Source of the DNA: Paramecium sonneborni
Taxonomy: Eukaryota; Ciliophora; Oligohymenophorea; Peniculida; Parameciidae
NCBI GenBank assembly: GCA_905182985.1
Contig: CAJJDN010000013.1
Location: 421,441 to 485,440 of the forward strand
Length of the DNA stretch: 64,000 bases
Reading direction: 5' to 3'
The notes under the pieces are model-generated. The model saw only the letters and a program-made list of their open reading frames with translations, made no database searches and was not told the DNA's origin. The translations under genes and the position numbers were made by a program. Below, in pieces: positions 27,121 to 39,223 of the stretch; position 1 is the stretch's first letter, and each line of letters opens with the position of its first letter.

Positions 27121-28442
27121 ATGGGAAATTGTACTCTTAAATCAACAGAATCAGAAGATTAAACAGGTATTATTATTTACATATTTTAGTCATTTCTATC
27201 TCTAATTTCACATAGAAGAATGTTATAGGCAAAGGAGGTTTTGGAAAGGTAAGATTATAGAAAATAATAAAGAAAATTAGGTCTGGATGGTTGAGAACAA
27301 AAAGTCAAAAAGTTTATACGCTATGAAAATTATGTCAAAAGCAAAGTAAATTATCATACAATTTCAATTAGGATCATTGCAAAGAAAAGTGTCTAATCAG
27401 TAATGAATGAATTATAACTACTTAGTTAATTGAAACACAAGTATTTCAAACTATTTTAAATAGCTTCATTATTAATATGTAAGCAGCATTCTAAGATCGA
27501 GATAATCTCTATTTAGTCATGGATTTATTGACAGGTGGAGATCTGAGATACCATCTTTGTAAATAGAGGAAATTTACTGAAGAGCAAACTAGTACTCAAA
27601 AATAAACAAAATAGAATTCTTTGTGGTTTGTATAATCGTCTCTTTGGAATATTTACATGTTAATGGAATTCTTCATCGGGATGTGAAACCAGAAAATTTA
27701 GTTTTTGATGATAAAGGATATTTAAAATTAACTGATATGGGAATTGCTCGTTAATGGAAACCAGAAAATGCTTAAGACACAAGTGGAACTCCTGGGTATA
27801 TGGCTCCAGAAGTTATGTGCAGTAAAATTTACAATTTTTTATTCTAATTAATTAGGATAAAATCATGGAGTAGGTGTCGATTATTATGCACTTGGAGTTA
27901 TTGTTTATGAATGCATAATGGGTAAAAGACCTTATACTGGAAAAAGCCGTTAAGAAATTAGAGATTAAGTTATTGCAAAATAAGTTTAAATAAAAAATAC
28001 AGATATCCCTGCTGGATGGTCATTAGAGGCTGTGGATTTCGCAAATAAAGTTGTTTATATATAATTTAGATCTAGCTTATATAAAGAAAGCCTGCTAATA
28101 GATTGGGTGTGAATGGCCCAGATGAAGTGAAGGCTCATTAATGGTTTAAAGATTATTCTTGGGATAAATTATTAGAGAGATAATTAACATCCCCTTACAT
28201 CCCTAAAGAAGATGAAATGGTTTAAATTGCTAATGAAAATCGTAGAGATTCTGCTAATGAGATTGATCCTGAAAGTGTTTTAAGTTTAAGAAGGAACTCT
28301 GTCTAAGGCATTCATTTTTATAGATTATTTAGCTTAATTCGGAGGTTATAGTTTTAATGGAAGCAATAACAACAATAACAATGCTAAACCTTAATCAACT
28401 AATGTTAGTGTACCAGCAATATTGTCTACAAAGGCTAATTGA
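27121..28442 (+). CDS. STK32 (YANK)-like AGC kinase, predicted N-acylated
   Basis: About 372 aa with seven or eight short introns (20-34 nt). It starts MGNCTLKS: Gly2 and Cys4 suit N-myristoylation and palmitoylation, as in STK32 kinases, so plasma-membrane anchoring is likely. Kinase motifs: GKGGFGKVW, Lys in LYAMKIM, the STK32-like DLLTGGDLRYHL, LHRDVKPENLV, GTPGYMAPEV. The DFG triplet is DMG (LTDMGIARQ). The tail after the kinase lobe is N/S-rich. The last splice (about 28301-28323) is uncertain: a 16-nt GC-AG intron gives an exact frame, but an indel is possible. It converges on ribosomal P2 with 50 nt between stops. Confidence 0.82.
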
Positions 28443-28492
28443 TTTATGATAAAATATTTAATATATGTATATGAATGTACTAAAATGTAAAA

Positions 28493-28879
28493 TCAGTCAA
28501 ACAAACCACCCATATCAACATCTTCTTCTGGTTCTGGGGCCTTTTCAACTGGTTTAGGTGCTTCTTATTTGGCAGCAACTGGAGCTTAAGCTTAGGTTGG
28601 AGCACTTGATGCAGCTTAACAATTATTAATCATTATATACCTCCTCCTCCTAATTAGAGAGTACCTACTTTTTTTAATCCTTCGCTGATAACATCAGAAA
28701 GTGTTTTGCCTTTCAATGCATCTACAATTCCCTTTATTTAATCATCAGCTCCTTAGGCACCTACTTCACTCAATAATCCCTTAATATCTGCCTCAGCTAC
28801 AATATTCATTGTGATATGAATTACTTGGTTGGGCTTTACCTCCCAAAACTAACAAAGCATAAGCTGCGACGTATTACAT
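28493..28879 (-). CDS. RPLP2: 60S acidic ribosomal protein P2
   Basis: 110 aa with introns of 28 and 26 nt. It starts MQYVAAYALLVLGGKAQP, continues with ADIKGLLSEVGA and KGKTLSDVISEGLKKVG, then a Gly/Ala/Pro hinge, and ends with the acidic tail EEDVDMGGLFD that recruits elongation factors. Length and order are those of eukaryotic P2. The first intron splits the conserved N-terminal helix, so the true start lies at 28879, not at the internal Met. Confidence 0.93.
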
Positions 28880-28923
28880 TGTATTTATTTAAAAAATTAT
28901 TTTTAAATTATGCTATTTTTCTT

Positions 28924-29055
28924 TCACACTTTTATTCCAATATTATTAAAGAAATTTATATTAATTTAATATCCATCCTCATCCTCTTATTTGAGTTATT
29001 CTAATTGCTTCTAAAGATCACTTTAAAGTTTTCTTAAAGTTTTAACTTTACTCAT
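28924..29055 (-). CDS. Possible micro-protein, 43 aa, charged helix
   Basis: ATG at 29055, TGA at 28924-28926, no intron needed. The product (MSKVKTLRKLQSDLQKQLEQ start, then an acidic patch) looks like one amphipathic helix with real-gene-like composition, better than the surrounding DNA. It lies only 44 nt upstream of P2 on the same strand. It could be a first exon of something else or a chance frame. Confidence 0.35.
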
Positions 29056-29864
29056 TAATATTATAATCTTTTGAGTTAGTTTTTATAATTTAAGAAACAA
29101 ATGATTTAATTTTGAATAAATTTATTCAAAAAAGATTCTTTATTAGATAAATTATCTATTTAAATATATAAAATTCAATCAAGGATATGTTATTATCAAA
29201 ATAATAATGTATAATTTTAAAAATCCCATCAAATTCTTTCTTAATACATGATTCAAAAATTTAATCTTCCTAATTCTCAATTATTTTCCTTTATAAAAAT
29301 ATTCAAAGTAATTAATATTCAAATAATTAATTGATATTTTTAATAGTTTCTTTTAAAAGTAAAAAAAACTAAAATAAAATTAACTTATTTATTTAAAGGT
29401 ATTAAGAATGTTTCTAAAGACTCTAAGCAAGAAAAAAATATTTTGGAAGTTTTTCTGCTACAAAATAAGTTATAATATAAGTAAATGATGATTTTCCTTT
29501 TTAATTAAATTTAAAGAGCATTTAGGCTGAAATATACAAGTTTTCATGAATTTAAACAGTTATATAACTAAATAAACAAATTCTATTTACTTTATATGAA
29601 TTAAGATTAAAATAAACTTATAATTTATCATAAAAAAAAAGTGATAATATATGTATTATAATTTAATCTGTAAAAAATAAGGAAAAAAATATTCAATAAA
29701 TATTTTTCTTGAGTTAATCAAATAATTGTATCTTTAAAAAGGTTGTATTAAAAAGATGGATTTGAAAAGAGAAGTTTTTTGCTATTTTATAATTATATAA
29801 AATTTAAAAAATACATAAAAATCAATCTTTCAATTATAGAATAAATATAAATCTATACTTTTGA
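29056..29864. other. Intergenic, AT-rich, no supported gene
   Basis: About 0.8 kb upstream of P2 and downstream of the CaMK-like kinase. Many short A and T runs; open frames are short and have the I/K/N/F bias of non-coding DNA. Confidence 0.6.
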
Positions 29865-31451
29865 TCACTTTTCAATATCTTAATAAATTTAAGAAACATC
29901 ATTGTTCACTAGAGGTATTTCTGGTTCTTCTTTAATAATTCCTAATCTTTATGAAAATGCAACCTTTTATTGTTGCTGTTGCAATGCTTATTTCTATTGC
30001 TAGACTTATAACTATTGTATTTCATCTAAAGCTTCAAATGAGGAATTGCTATCACAATAATTAATGACATCAAAAAGATCAGAAACATCATCTGTATTAG
30101 ACTTAAGAGTGCATTTATTGAGATTCATTGAATGAATTGATTATTAAAAATGAATTGATTTATCTCTTATTTATTGACTAGTTTCTTTGAATCCTATTAT
30201 AATTTATCCAAGATTTTAATTGAAATTAGTTTTTTCAATAAAATGTTCATTAATATTTGAAACAGATTATTGAAATATTTTAACATTAGCTTACATAGAT
30301 CTAACAAGTCCTAAAAGAGGTTTGTCACTTGAACCAGTGAATATATCATCTTTGGATTTAATAATTAAATATTTGGGAATAAGCTTGGGTTAATAAAGCC
30401 AGGGATGAAGAAGAGCCTCTTTAAATTATAAATAGAGTATACCTTATGAAGTAATTCTTTTTTCTGGATCCCATTTCAATAATCTTTTAATGAAATCAAT
30501 AATTAATGGAGGCAATTTAAGAAATGATTCTTTTTTTAGATGGCCAGTATATTCAGTTTAAGTAGAGAAACTTTCCATTTGATCTTCTTAATCTAAAGGC
30601 AACCTTCCACATAACATTTAATAACAAACAACTCCAATAGCCCAAATATCAATTTTTTTAGAATATCCTGATCCTGTCCATAATTCGGGAGCTTGATATG
30701 GCATAGTTCCTGTAACAGTCCACATTAGATTGTTTTTAATGTCTTTACAGTTTTTTTCAGCAACAAGAAATCTTTTTGAAACACCAAAATCAATCAATTT
30801 AATCTAGTTAGAATCACTATCAAAAACTATATTATCAGGTTTGATATCTCTATGACATAATCCAACTTTATGTATATAGGATACTGCTTCGAATAATTAT
30901 CTAATTATTAAACGTACTTGTTCATATTCTAATATCTATCTTTCTTTAAGTATTTATTAAAGACTTGGATATGGCAAATATTCCATTACAAGATATGAAC
31001 ATTCCATATTAGGATCTATATAAAGCATATTAGTTTTGCATATATATGGATGATTTAAAGAGACTGTATTAAGAAATGTTTATTTCATTATATCTGTGAT
31101 TTCAGGGTCTGGATTTCTACTAATTTTAACTGCATATGTTTCATCAGGATTTGTAATTTACCAACATTAACGAACTACTGCATGAGCACCTTCTCCTAAT
31201 ATCTTACCTATTTGATACTAATTTTTAAAGGACTGCTTCATCTACTCCAATTATTTTTTATTTGAGATATAATCTATCAATTTAGATGGCTCTTCTTTAA
31301 ATTCACTTTAACTTGAACAGTGGACGTATTCTAATATTTAAGGACATTAGTTTATTATTTCATCAGCATACTATTTTTAATGAGACTCATTTTTAAATAA
31401 ATCACTCTTCAACTTCTTTCTTAGTCTTTCAAAGTTACCTTTTTTGTCCAT
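29865..31451 (-). CDS. Calcium/calmodulin-dependent-kinase-like Ser/Thr kinase
   Basis: 520 aa with one in-frame 24-nt intron (its removal restores the EALLHPW motif). An N-terminal helix of about 90 residues precedes the kinase domain: [13 protein letters not shown], Lys in [50 protein letters not shown], and HPW at the end of the lobe. All catalytic residues are present. The C-terminal 150 residues are rich in Q, N and S without EF-hands, so it is not a CDPK. The overall look is the CaMK group; substrate unknown. The rhomboid-like gene ends 82 nt upstream on the same strand. Confidence 0.88.
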
Positions 31452-31533
31452 TTAACTTAGTTTTTTATTTTAATATAATTATATAGACTCAATTTGGTAT
31501 TTCAAATAAAAAATTAATCTAAATATTAAAAAC

Positions 31534-32441
31534 TCATTGTTATTCAATTGGATGTAAAGGCATCCTAAACCAAAAAAAAATATATATAAATCCAGTAAAG
31601 TAAATGAAAATTACTCCCAACCCTACGAATTTTAATTTTGATCTTTAAAAGATTCTATTTTTATTGGTTAAATCAAACCAATTATAATTCCGATTAAGAA
31701 ACTACCATAAATTCTAAAGATTAATGAATTTTTATAAAAAACCCAATTATTCCAATTATTAAAATAAAAATAGTTACTTACATGATTACTTATCTTGCCT
31801 CATCCTTATTATTTAAATATTTTAATACCTATTATGCATTCTAAATTATAAATCCAAAAAATTAAACCAACTATTAATAAAATTCAAAATGAATTTCTTA
31901 CAATATTATTATAGTAAAATACTATAAAGTTTATTTGATCCACTATTCCTGTCAACAAATATAAATAGAAGGTTGTTTTTATATTAACAAACTTCTCAAT
32001 CATTGATACGATTATAACTTATAATAATAATTCTCCACATAAATCTTTTACATTATTAAATATGAATAAACAAGCTATTAAACGATAGAACTCTATTTTA
32101 TATTTTACATTATATGCTGAGCATCTCCCAAAAGTTTTAAGAGTATCATTTGAGAACTCTTTTGTAAATAATATTTAAATACTATTCACAAAATTGTTTT
32201 CTAAATTTGAAATCTCCAAAGAAACACATAAAAATAAACAATAACAATTGAATTAATGAAATTATGGCTGTAAATGACATTAATTTAAAATTTGGACAGC
32301 AGTAATCTTTAATTGTTGTATTACAATTTTCCTCTCTTGGATCAGATTAGATTAGAGTATCTCGTTATTAATATATTTTTTACTTTCAAATAAAAAGTCA
32401 GGCATATTATCCAGATCAGGATGCCTTCTTGCTCTTTACAT
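31534..32441 (-). CDS. Rhomboid-like multi-pass membrane protein, catalytic residues apparently missing
   Basis: Starts MQRARRHPDLDNMPDFLFE, then a Cys-rich NCNTTIKDYCCPNF segment and a first helix (MSFTAIISLIQLLLFIF). The core EFYRLIACLFIF, ELLLQVIIVSMIEKFVN, TTFYLYLLTGI follows rhomboid helices 2-4, including WR-like YR, the Q, the IE and the GI. Where active rhomboids have His...His...Asn and later GxSG, this protein has Phe, Asp, Glu and GIVDQ, so it is probably a pseudoprotease. A final helix ends FFWFRMPLHPIEQQ. Introns of 23, 31 and 26 nt are supported; the segment 31610-31800 reads well in two frames and its splicing is unresolved. Confidence 0.6.
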
Positions 32442-33053
32442 TTTATTAAAATTATATTTTTATTTTTACTTAAAAAGTTGAATGTTAAAATAATGTAGAT
32501 TTTGAAAAACAAGATTATTTCAGACTTAAAATCTAGATATATAATTTAACCTAAGCATCCCTATTATTATTGAATTCATTTATCAAATCATTGAGTGATA
32601 AAGAAAACAATCATTTGTTGTAATTTTATCAAGTAGCCTATATTTAATTAATATTCTTATCCAAAGAATGTTTATAAATAAAATAATTAACATCCTAGAG
32701 TTAAAAAATATATTGCTTGATCTAATATTTGATTATTCATGTAATGCAATTTACCATATTAAAAATAAATTCAATTGAAGTGTTTATTAACTTTTTTTTA
32801 TATTTTAGAAACCTGAAAAGAAGTTATAATATTATGAATTAATTTTTAATGTAATTTAATATATTATATTAAAGATCATTACTTTAGAATATGATCAATA
32901 AAGTTTAATGAATGGATTTTCATATAGAAACTTTAAAAAAATCTCACACATTTATTATGTGAAAATATTTATAATCTGAAATGATTTTTATTTAATTATG
33001 ATAAATAACAAGAATATTTCATAACAAATTAAAAGTAAACCTCTTTTTCAGTC
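32442..33053. other. Intergenic, AT-rich
   Basis: 612 nt between the divergent starts of the rhomboid-like gene and the next hypothetical gene. No protein-like frame, tRNA or motif seen. Confidence 0.6.
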
Positions 33054-33660
33054 ATGAAATTGACTAATAACAATACTTTTTATGGAAAATTTAGCGAAAC
33101 TAATTAACTTAGCTCCAGTATCCAATACTAATCAAATCCATAATTATCTTTACAAGAACAGAAAGATTCTAATATCATCATGTTCCTTAAATTTTATCAC
33201 TTAAATATCTTTGTCTAACAACACAAAAATTAAACTGGCTACCTTAATTGAATTTGGAATCAAATAACTTAGGCATTTTGATCTTGTAAAAATAGGATTA
33301 TGTAAATCCTGCTCCTAGAAAATATGATACTAAATAGACATCTTGCAGATATTGAAGCTTTGGAATCAAATTATAATCAATAAGAGGTTTTGATGTTATA
33401 GGACCTTCTGAACATAAGATCTTAAATTGATAAATAAAACTAAAGCTTTTAGTCTTTAGTCTTTATGATAAAATCAAGTATGAACTCAAAATCTAATTTT
33501 AAGTTCTGATAAGAAATTACTTAAAACTGCTTCTTCAACAACTTATCTTCCTAAAGATAAAATATTAAAAACAATAGATTTAAATATCACATTTGAATTT
33601 AGAGATAGACCATTACCAGATTGTAAAATGATTCCCCTAGGCCAAGAACATATGCTTTGA
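33054..33660 (+). CDS. Hypothetical coiled-coil protein, splicing partly unresolved
   Basis: Three stretches look coding: MKLTNNNTFYGKFSETNQLS at the start, a coiled coil in the middle (NRHLADIEALESNYNQQEVL, then QDLLNIRSQIDKQNQ), and an end with TYLPKDKILKTIDLN and DRPLPDCKMIPLGQEHML before TGA at 33658-33660. They lie in different frames and need at least two introns, one of which I cannot place cleanly. No family recognised. Confidence 0.5.
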
Positions 33661-35481
33661 AATCAAATCAAAAAAAAAAACCTAACATTAATGACTTTTA
33701 TATCAATATTATTTTTTTCATTAAAAAGAAATCATTTAATTTCCACTACTTTTTCTTATCCTGTACAAATTGGAACAATTTAAAAATTAAAAATAATTGA
33801 AAGAATTTTAGTAAATCTAAATTTCGAGTTATTTCTTTCATTATTAAAAATCAAGTTTTAGTAATATTATTTATGCCAGCTTTATACATATTAGATTAAT
33901 TAATTCTTTGAATTATGTTAGCAAATAATATAAATCATAAATCTATTAGAAAAATATAATATAATTCTTAATTTAAAATTTTTTACAATTTTTGAATAGT
34001 TGAAATAAGAAATTATCTTAGTAAAAATTAAAAAATCTTTCTTTAAAATATATCCAATAAAAATTCAGTTTGTTTGTTTTATAAAATAAATATAAATTGA
34101 ATGGCATCAATTAATCCTACAATTTTAATAAAATTTTTTTATTAATTGTGCTAAAGATAGGTGTGAGGAAAAACAACGAATTATTTGCATTCTGTAAGCG
34201 CTATTTTTAGCAAAGTAACTTCCAATTTTTAGGATATTTAAAATGAAAAAATGTTAAAGTAGAAAAGAAAAAAAGCTAGTCTAATTCTTATTAATAGAAA
34301 TTGAAAAGATAGAAGAAAAATTAATTGGTTTACGATATCCTATAATTAAAATAATAACATTAAAGATTCTTGATGTTTAACTTCATATTTTGAGTAAATT
34401 AAAATTTTCTTCTGCGTAAATCAACTTTACAATATAGGTATTATACTTTAAAATATTTAAATAATAATTTCGATTTATATGCAGGGTGTAAATATACATA
34501 CATAAACTTTTCATTGTTCATATTTCAACAAAGTTTTATTTTTTATTTATTTTTGTTGCTTATATATAAATTTATATTGATGAACTCAATAAACCTCCAC
34601 AAGCAACCAATCCTCTATTAAATCTTGTGTGTAACTTTGATAAAAAAAAAATTATTACAATTTTTTCAGGAATTTATGATTTTTGCATAGCGCAAGCTAA
34701 ATCTCCAATAATTCTTAAAATTAATAATCCATATTAATATCTTTCTTTTGAAAATTACTTCAAATATTCAAGAAATTCTCCATTGGTCATTCCATTTTAG
34801 ATTTAAGATTTCAATTCTTACTCTCTCTCTAATAAAGATCAAAATACCTTCTAAATGCTGATCTTAGTCTATTCAAATAATAAACAAGTTAAGTTAACAA
34901 TCCCAAAGTCCAAAATGTATGTGATATTATTTTTAACAATTTATGATTAATTTTTTTCTCAAAAAATCCCATTTAATGAATGACCATAATATTTTCAAGC
35001 AAATGAAATAAGAAATAAAATATATACACAGAATATGTAGACATTTCGTTGACTGCATGGGGAATTTAATTATATGCTTTTTTTGGATTCTGTAATTATT
35101 TTTTCTCTAAAATATTAAGAATTGTTTAACAACTCTTTCCAAGTCTAAATAATCGTCTGCAAATGTACAATTATTCTATTTAAAAAAATTCATGTACAAT
35201 AAATTGAAAATTTAATTTCTGATTCTTCATTATTGTAGCCTATCAGCATATAACTTCGCAATAATTGCCAATTTTATAAAAATTTAAGTAATTTATCTCG
35301 ATTTTCTTTCAATAGGATAATATATTTACCTATTAATGATTAATATTGAATAAAATTTTGAAGCATTTGCTTTAATAAAAAATATTATTATTTTAATAAA
35401 AATTCAAATATATATTGAAAATGTAAAGATAATAGCTTATTAACATATAGAGATCACGAATCAAGGATTTTTGATGGATTT
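33661..35481. other. Largest gene-poor interval of the window (1.8 kb)
   Basis: Mostly featureless AT-rich sequence. One frame (about 34669-34983, plus strand) is open for 105 codons to TGA with fairly normal composition (YDFCIAQAKSPIILKINNP and similar), preceded by an ATG in another frame at 34580, but no GT-AG intron joins them. It may be a decayed gene or a gene with a missed exon. Confidence 0.5.
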
Positions 35482-36149
35482 TCATAGATTCAAGCTAAAA
35501 TTGTCAATTTTTGCTCTTGACTTGAATTATTATGAAAATTGATCGATTAATTTTTAAGTGGCTTATCTATATTTTTTATATCTCTAAACATAATTAATAT
35601 GATATTTTACTTTAATTTTTTCATTCTCAATATTTTTGATATTTTATTTTCTAATTTAATTTAAATCTTAAGATTTTTCATTGTTTTTTTCTTATATATC
35701 AGTTCTTTTTATTTAAGAGAAACTGAACAAATTATTAGTTCTTGTAAAATGGGATTTAATTTGCCATTTATCTTTGTTTTCGATACTATCAGTAGAAGGT
35801 TTAAGTAATTCATTGCTCATTAAATGACTTGAAGTAAAATTTTTATTAGGAAGTTTTGGAGTGAAATATTGAAGTTGATAAGGAATATTTTTTAATCTCT
35901 TTGCTCTTTTACTTTCTTGCATGGGAGTATAGAGTTATAATTGTTTTGGATTTGCAATAGATGTCAAGGTGTGCTTATGAAATCTATTTCCAAATTATTA
36001 TGGTCTAGAGTTTATTGAAATGATTCCTTAATATAGAAATGAACAATACTTGATCTTGAAGTAGTTGTTTAGGTATCTGATTCCTATTTGAGATTTCCTT
36101 CAACTTTTGGTAGAGTCAAAGTAATCCTTACTAATCTTTCTGAAAACAT
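35482..36149 (-). CDS. Hypothetical basic protein
   Basis: 214 aa with one 23-nt intron. N-terminus MFSERLVRITLTLPKVEG, a Ser/Thr/Arg-rich middle (TQTTTSRSR, INSRPQQFGNRFHKHT), then basic residues (MQESKRAKRLKN) and a Lys/Gln-rich helical end. No known domain. Composition suggests a disordered, nucleic-acid- or cytoskeleton-associated protein, but this is only a guess. It is divergent from the B-box/WD40 gene (258 nt between starts). Confidence 0.6.
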
Positions 36150-36407
36150 TTAATATAATTATTTATATAATTATAAAGTACTATACCTGATAATTAGATT
36201 GATGAAGTATTGATGTAATGAAAAAGGATTGATAATATTTAAATTAAATATAGATATTTATATGGTTCTATTTTATATTTCTTTGAAAAAAGAAAAATAT
36301 TAATGGATGAATTATGAGATAATTGGAAGCTAATTCAATAAATATAAAAAATTATTGAATTAGCTTCGTTTGATTATCAAAGTAAAATAACAATAATAAT
36401 TTATATT

Positions 36408-38828
36408 ATGTAATATTATTGCTAACTGCATTCATTACCATACACATAGGTATGTTTGTAACATGATTGTACAAGAAAAGGTCCACTTTGTGATATGTGT
36501 ACTGATACTCATGATACACATACAATCAAAAATTTGGATACTTATATAAATGAATAAGTCAAATATTTAAACGCTGAATATTAAACTAATATTATGTAGA
36601 AACTTGAATAGTTAAAAACATTCTTTCATAGCAAAATATCTTAATTATTAATTGATGTAAGTTAAATAGATGAAAAAAGAAAGAAAGAATTAGTGAAGTA
36701 ATTGAAATCAGAAAAAATGAGTATCCAATAATTCCAATCAAAATTGATTGAGTTAGTTTAAAGAGACTAATTAAAAGATAAAGAATATTTAGAATCATTT
36801 TATGAACAAATTCTTGATATAGAAAAATAATTGAAATAAGCATTTTCTCAATTACCAATCAAATAAGCTTCACCTCAATAGTATACTCAAACAACATCAT
36901 AATCATAAAATATACTCAATTATAAATCTAATATATCTGATGGCAGAGAAATATCTCCAGAATTAACTAATCGATCAAATAAATCAAACAAATCAAATAG
37001 ATCAAAAGAACCTATATTTCAATAAAAATAGGCTAGTATTTCTCCTATTAGAAAATAATTATTATAGAGAGATTTAATGCCTGTTGGTTCATTTAATAAT
37101 TCAAAATTAAAAAATTATTTTACCGAATAAGATTCTCAATAATCAGCTAGAAGTAAATAGGATACATTAAATTCTTTTAAAATCACAAAACCATTTGATT
37201 TAGATAAATCCTCTGATAAAGTATAAAATCAAGAAAGTTACCAATCTAAATAAAAATCATCAAATTCTTCATTTGAAATCTAAAGGCCAGTCGAACCATT
37301 TAAAGTCAATAATATGCAAACTTAATCTATAGATTTATTACCAAAGTCTCCAGAATCAAAATTATTTAATAAATCTCCAAATACTCTTAAGTCTCCATAA
37401 TAAGAAAGTGTTTTTAAATATATTTAGTAGGAATAACCTCATTAAACTGGCTATTTTGCAAGCTAGAAACATTAAACATAAAATGATAATAAAAGCTTCT
37501 TAAAAGATAATAATTCTATTCGAGAATATGTTACTTTAAAAGATGAAAAATAATAATAGAATCAAAATTTAATTACTCCTATGACAATTGAGATACTTAA
37601 TTAATATTAAGATAATTATACAAATGATGAGAACAATTAAAAAATTCAATAATCAGTTTTTTAAGACTATTAATAATCTTATGAATAACATTATTCTATT
37701 TCAAATCAACTTTTATTTGAACCTACAGAATTAAATAATATTTAATAATAAAATAGCATTAAATAATCTACCTCCTCATAGTCAAATTTTTAACCCTAAT
37801 AGTTTAATGAAAATAGATCTTAATTAGATTTATCATACATTAGTTCAAAGTAAATAAAATTAATACTTTAGGTCTAAAGGCCCGCCTTAAGTAAAATTAA
37901 ATCTTAATTTACTGAATCCTCTATCCATAGAAAATGAATAAACATTAAAAGCTCATGATAAAAGTGTCAAAGATCTTAAATTAATGGATAGTGATAAAAT
38001 TATCTCCTGTTCAAAAGATGGTTCAATTAAAATATGGGATAAGTAATATATTAAATTTTTAAAATTAGGCGATCAAGATAATTGAAAATGACTCTCAAAG
38101 AGCATTAAGATTAAGTATTATGTATCGCATTTTCAAAAAAAAGAATTATTGCTAGTGGTTCTGTTGATAAAACTGTTCGTATTTGGAAACCATGCCCATT
38201 TTGGAAATAAGTATATATTTGCGAAGGACATGCAGATAGAATTAGATCTTTAGAATTTGTTGGAAATTACATAGCATCTGGATCAGATGATACTTATGTT
38301 AAATTTTGGAACTATGATGGGTAATTATAACATTCATTTAAAACAAATGCCAGAGTAAGTGCTTTCGCAGCTGAAAGACATAATCTAATAATTGCTAGCG
38401 GAAAAAATCTCATTTTATATGATACATAAACTAATAATAAGATATTAGAAGTGGGTGCTCATAAAAACTTAATTTTATGTCTGGCTTTGTCTAGCAATAA
38501 TTCTTAAAACAGTGGAATTTTGATTAGTGGATCAAAGGATAGTTGTATAAAAATATGGTAATATCCAAAACTTTAGGAATTAAGGAGTCTTGATGAAGAT
38601 TATCCAGTTCATTCTATAAGTTTTGATCCTGATTCTTAACAACTTTTTGCTGGACTTATGGGATTCGAATAAGAAGGGAAAATAACAGTTTGGAAATTAG
38701 ATACATAACCACAAAAAGTTTAAGAGATTAGTATGAATCCTTATGGTTGCAATAAGGTTCTTTCGGAAGGGAAATATTTATACAGTGCACATGAAAATAG
38801 AAGGATTGAATTCTATACTATTGATTGA
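36408..38828 (+). CDS. B-box zinc finger, coiled-coil and WD40-repeat protein
   Basis: 790 aa with introns of 22 and 26 nt. The N-terminal 40 residues are a B-box-like Cys/His cluster (YCQLHSLPY, VCLQHDC, LCDMCTDTHDTH). A coiled coil of about 100 residues follows, then about 300 residues of Q/S/N-rich linker. The C-terminal 300 residues are WD40 repeats, seen in KDGSIKIWD, GSVDKTVRIWK, GSDDTYVKFWN and GSKDSCIKIWQ, giving a beta-propeller of about seven blades. This B-box plus propeller layout is common in ciliates; in other groups B-box/coiled-coil proteins are often ubiquitin ligases, but no RING is present here. A scaffold role is likely. Confidence 0.82.
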
Positions 38829-39223
38829 ATCTACAAATTGTAAATAATTAATAAAAAAAGATATTAATTGTTTATGTTTAAGACATAATTAATTTAAAAA
38901 GAAAATAAATAGTATTTTATTAATTCATAAATTTTTATGAAGATTGCGCACTATATAAAATAATAATTTAAAATGATATTTCTTAAGAAAAATATAATTT
39001 TTAATTGATTTTAATTAAATCAATATCTTAAAATGGATGACAATTTATGATCATAGAGCTAACTTGATCCTATAATTGTATAATTGTATGTCTTTTTAAT
39101 CTTTTTATTATATTAATATAGTCTCATAGTTAAGATTCTCAGATTATTTATAAAAATAAATAAACTAAATTTATCAGAACAAAATCATCTCAAAGCATGT
39201 AAAAATAATTGTAATGTAGATAG
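38829..39223. other. Intergenic, AT-rich
   Basis: 395 nt between two genes of the same strand; no frame or motif that can be supported. Confidence 0.55.

Noticed and set aside
36592..36858. Minus-strand hydrophobic 88-codon frame
   Set aside because: Antisense shadow of the coiled coil in the B-box/WD40 gene; Lys/Gln codons read backwards give Leu/Phe-rich frames.
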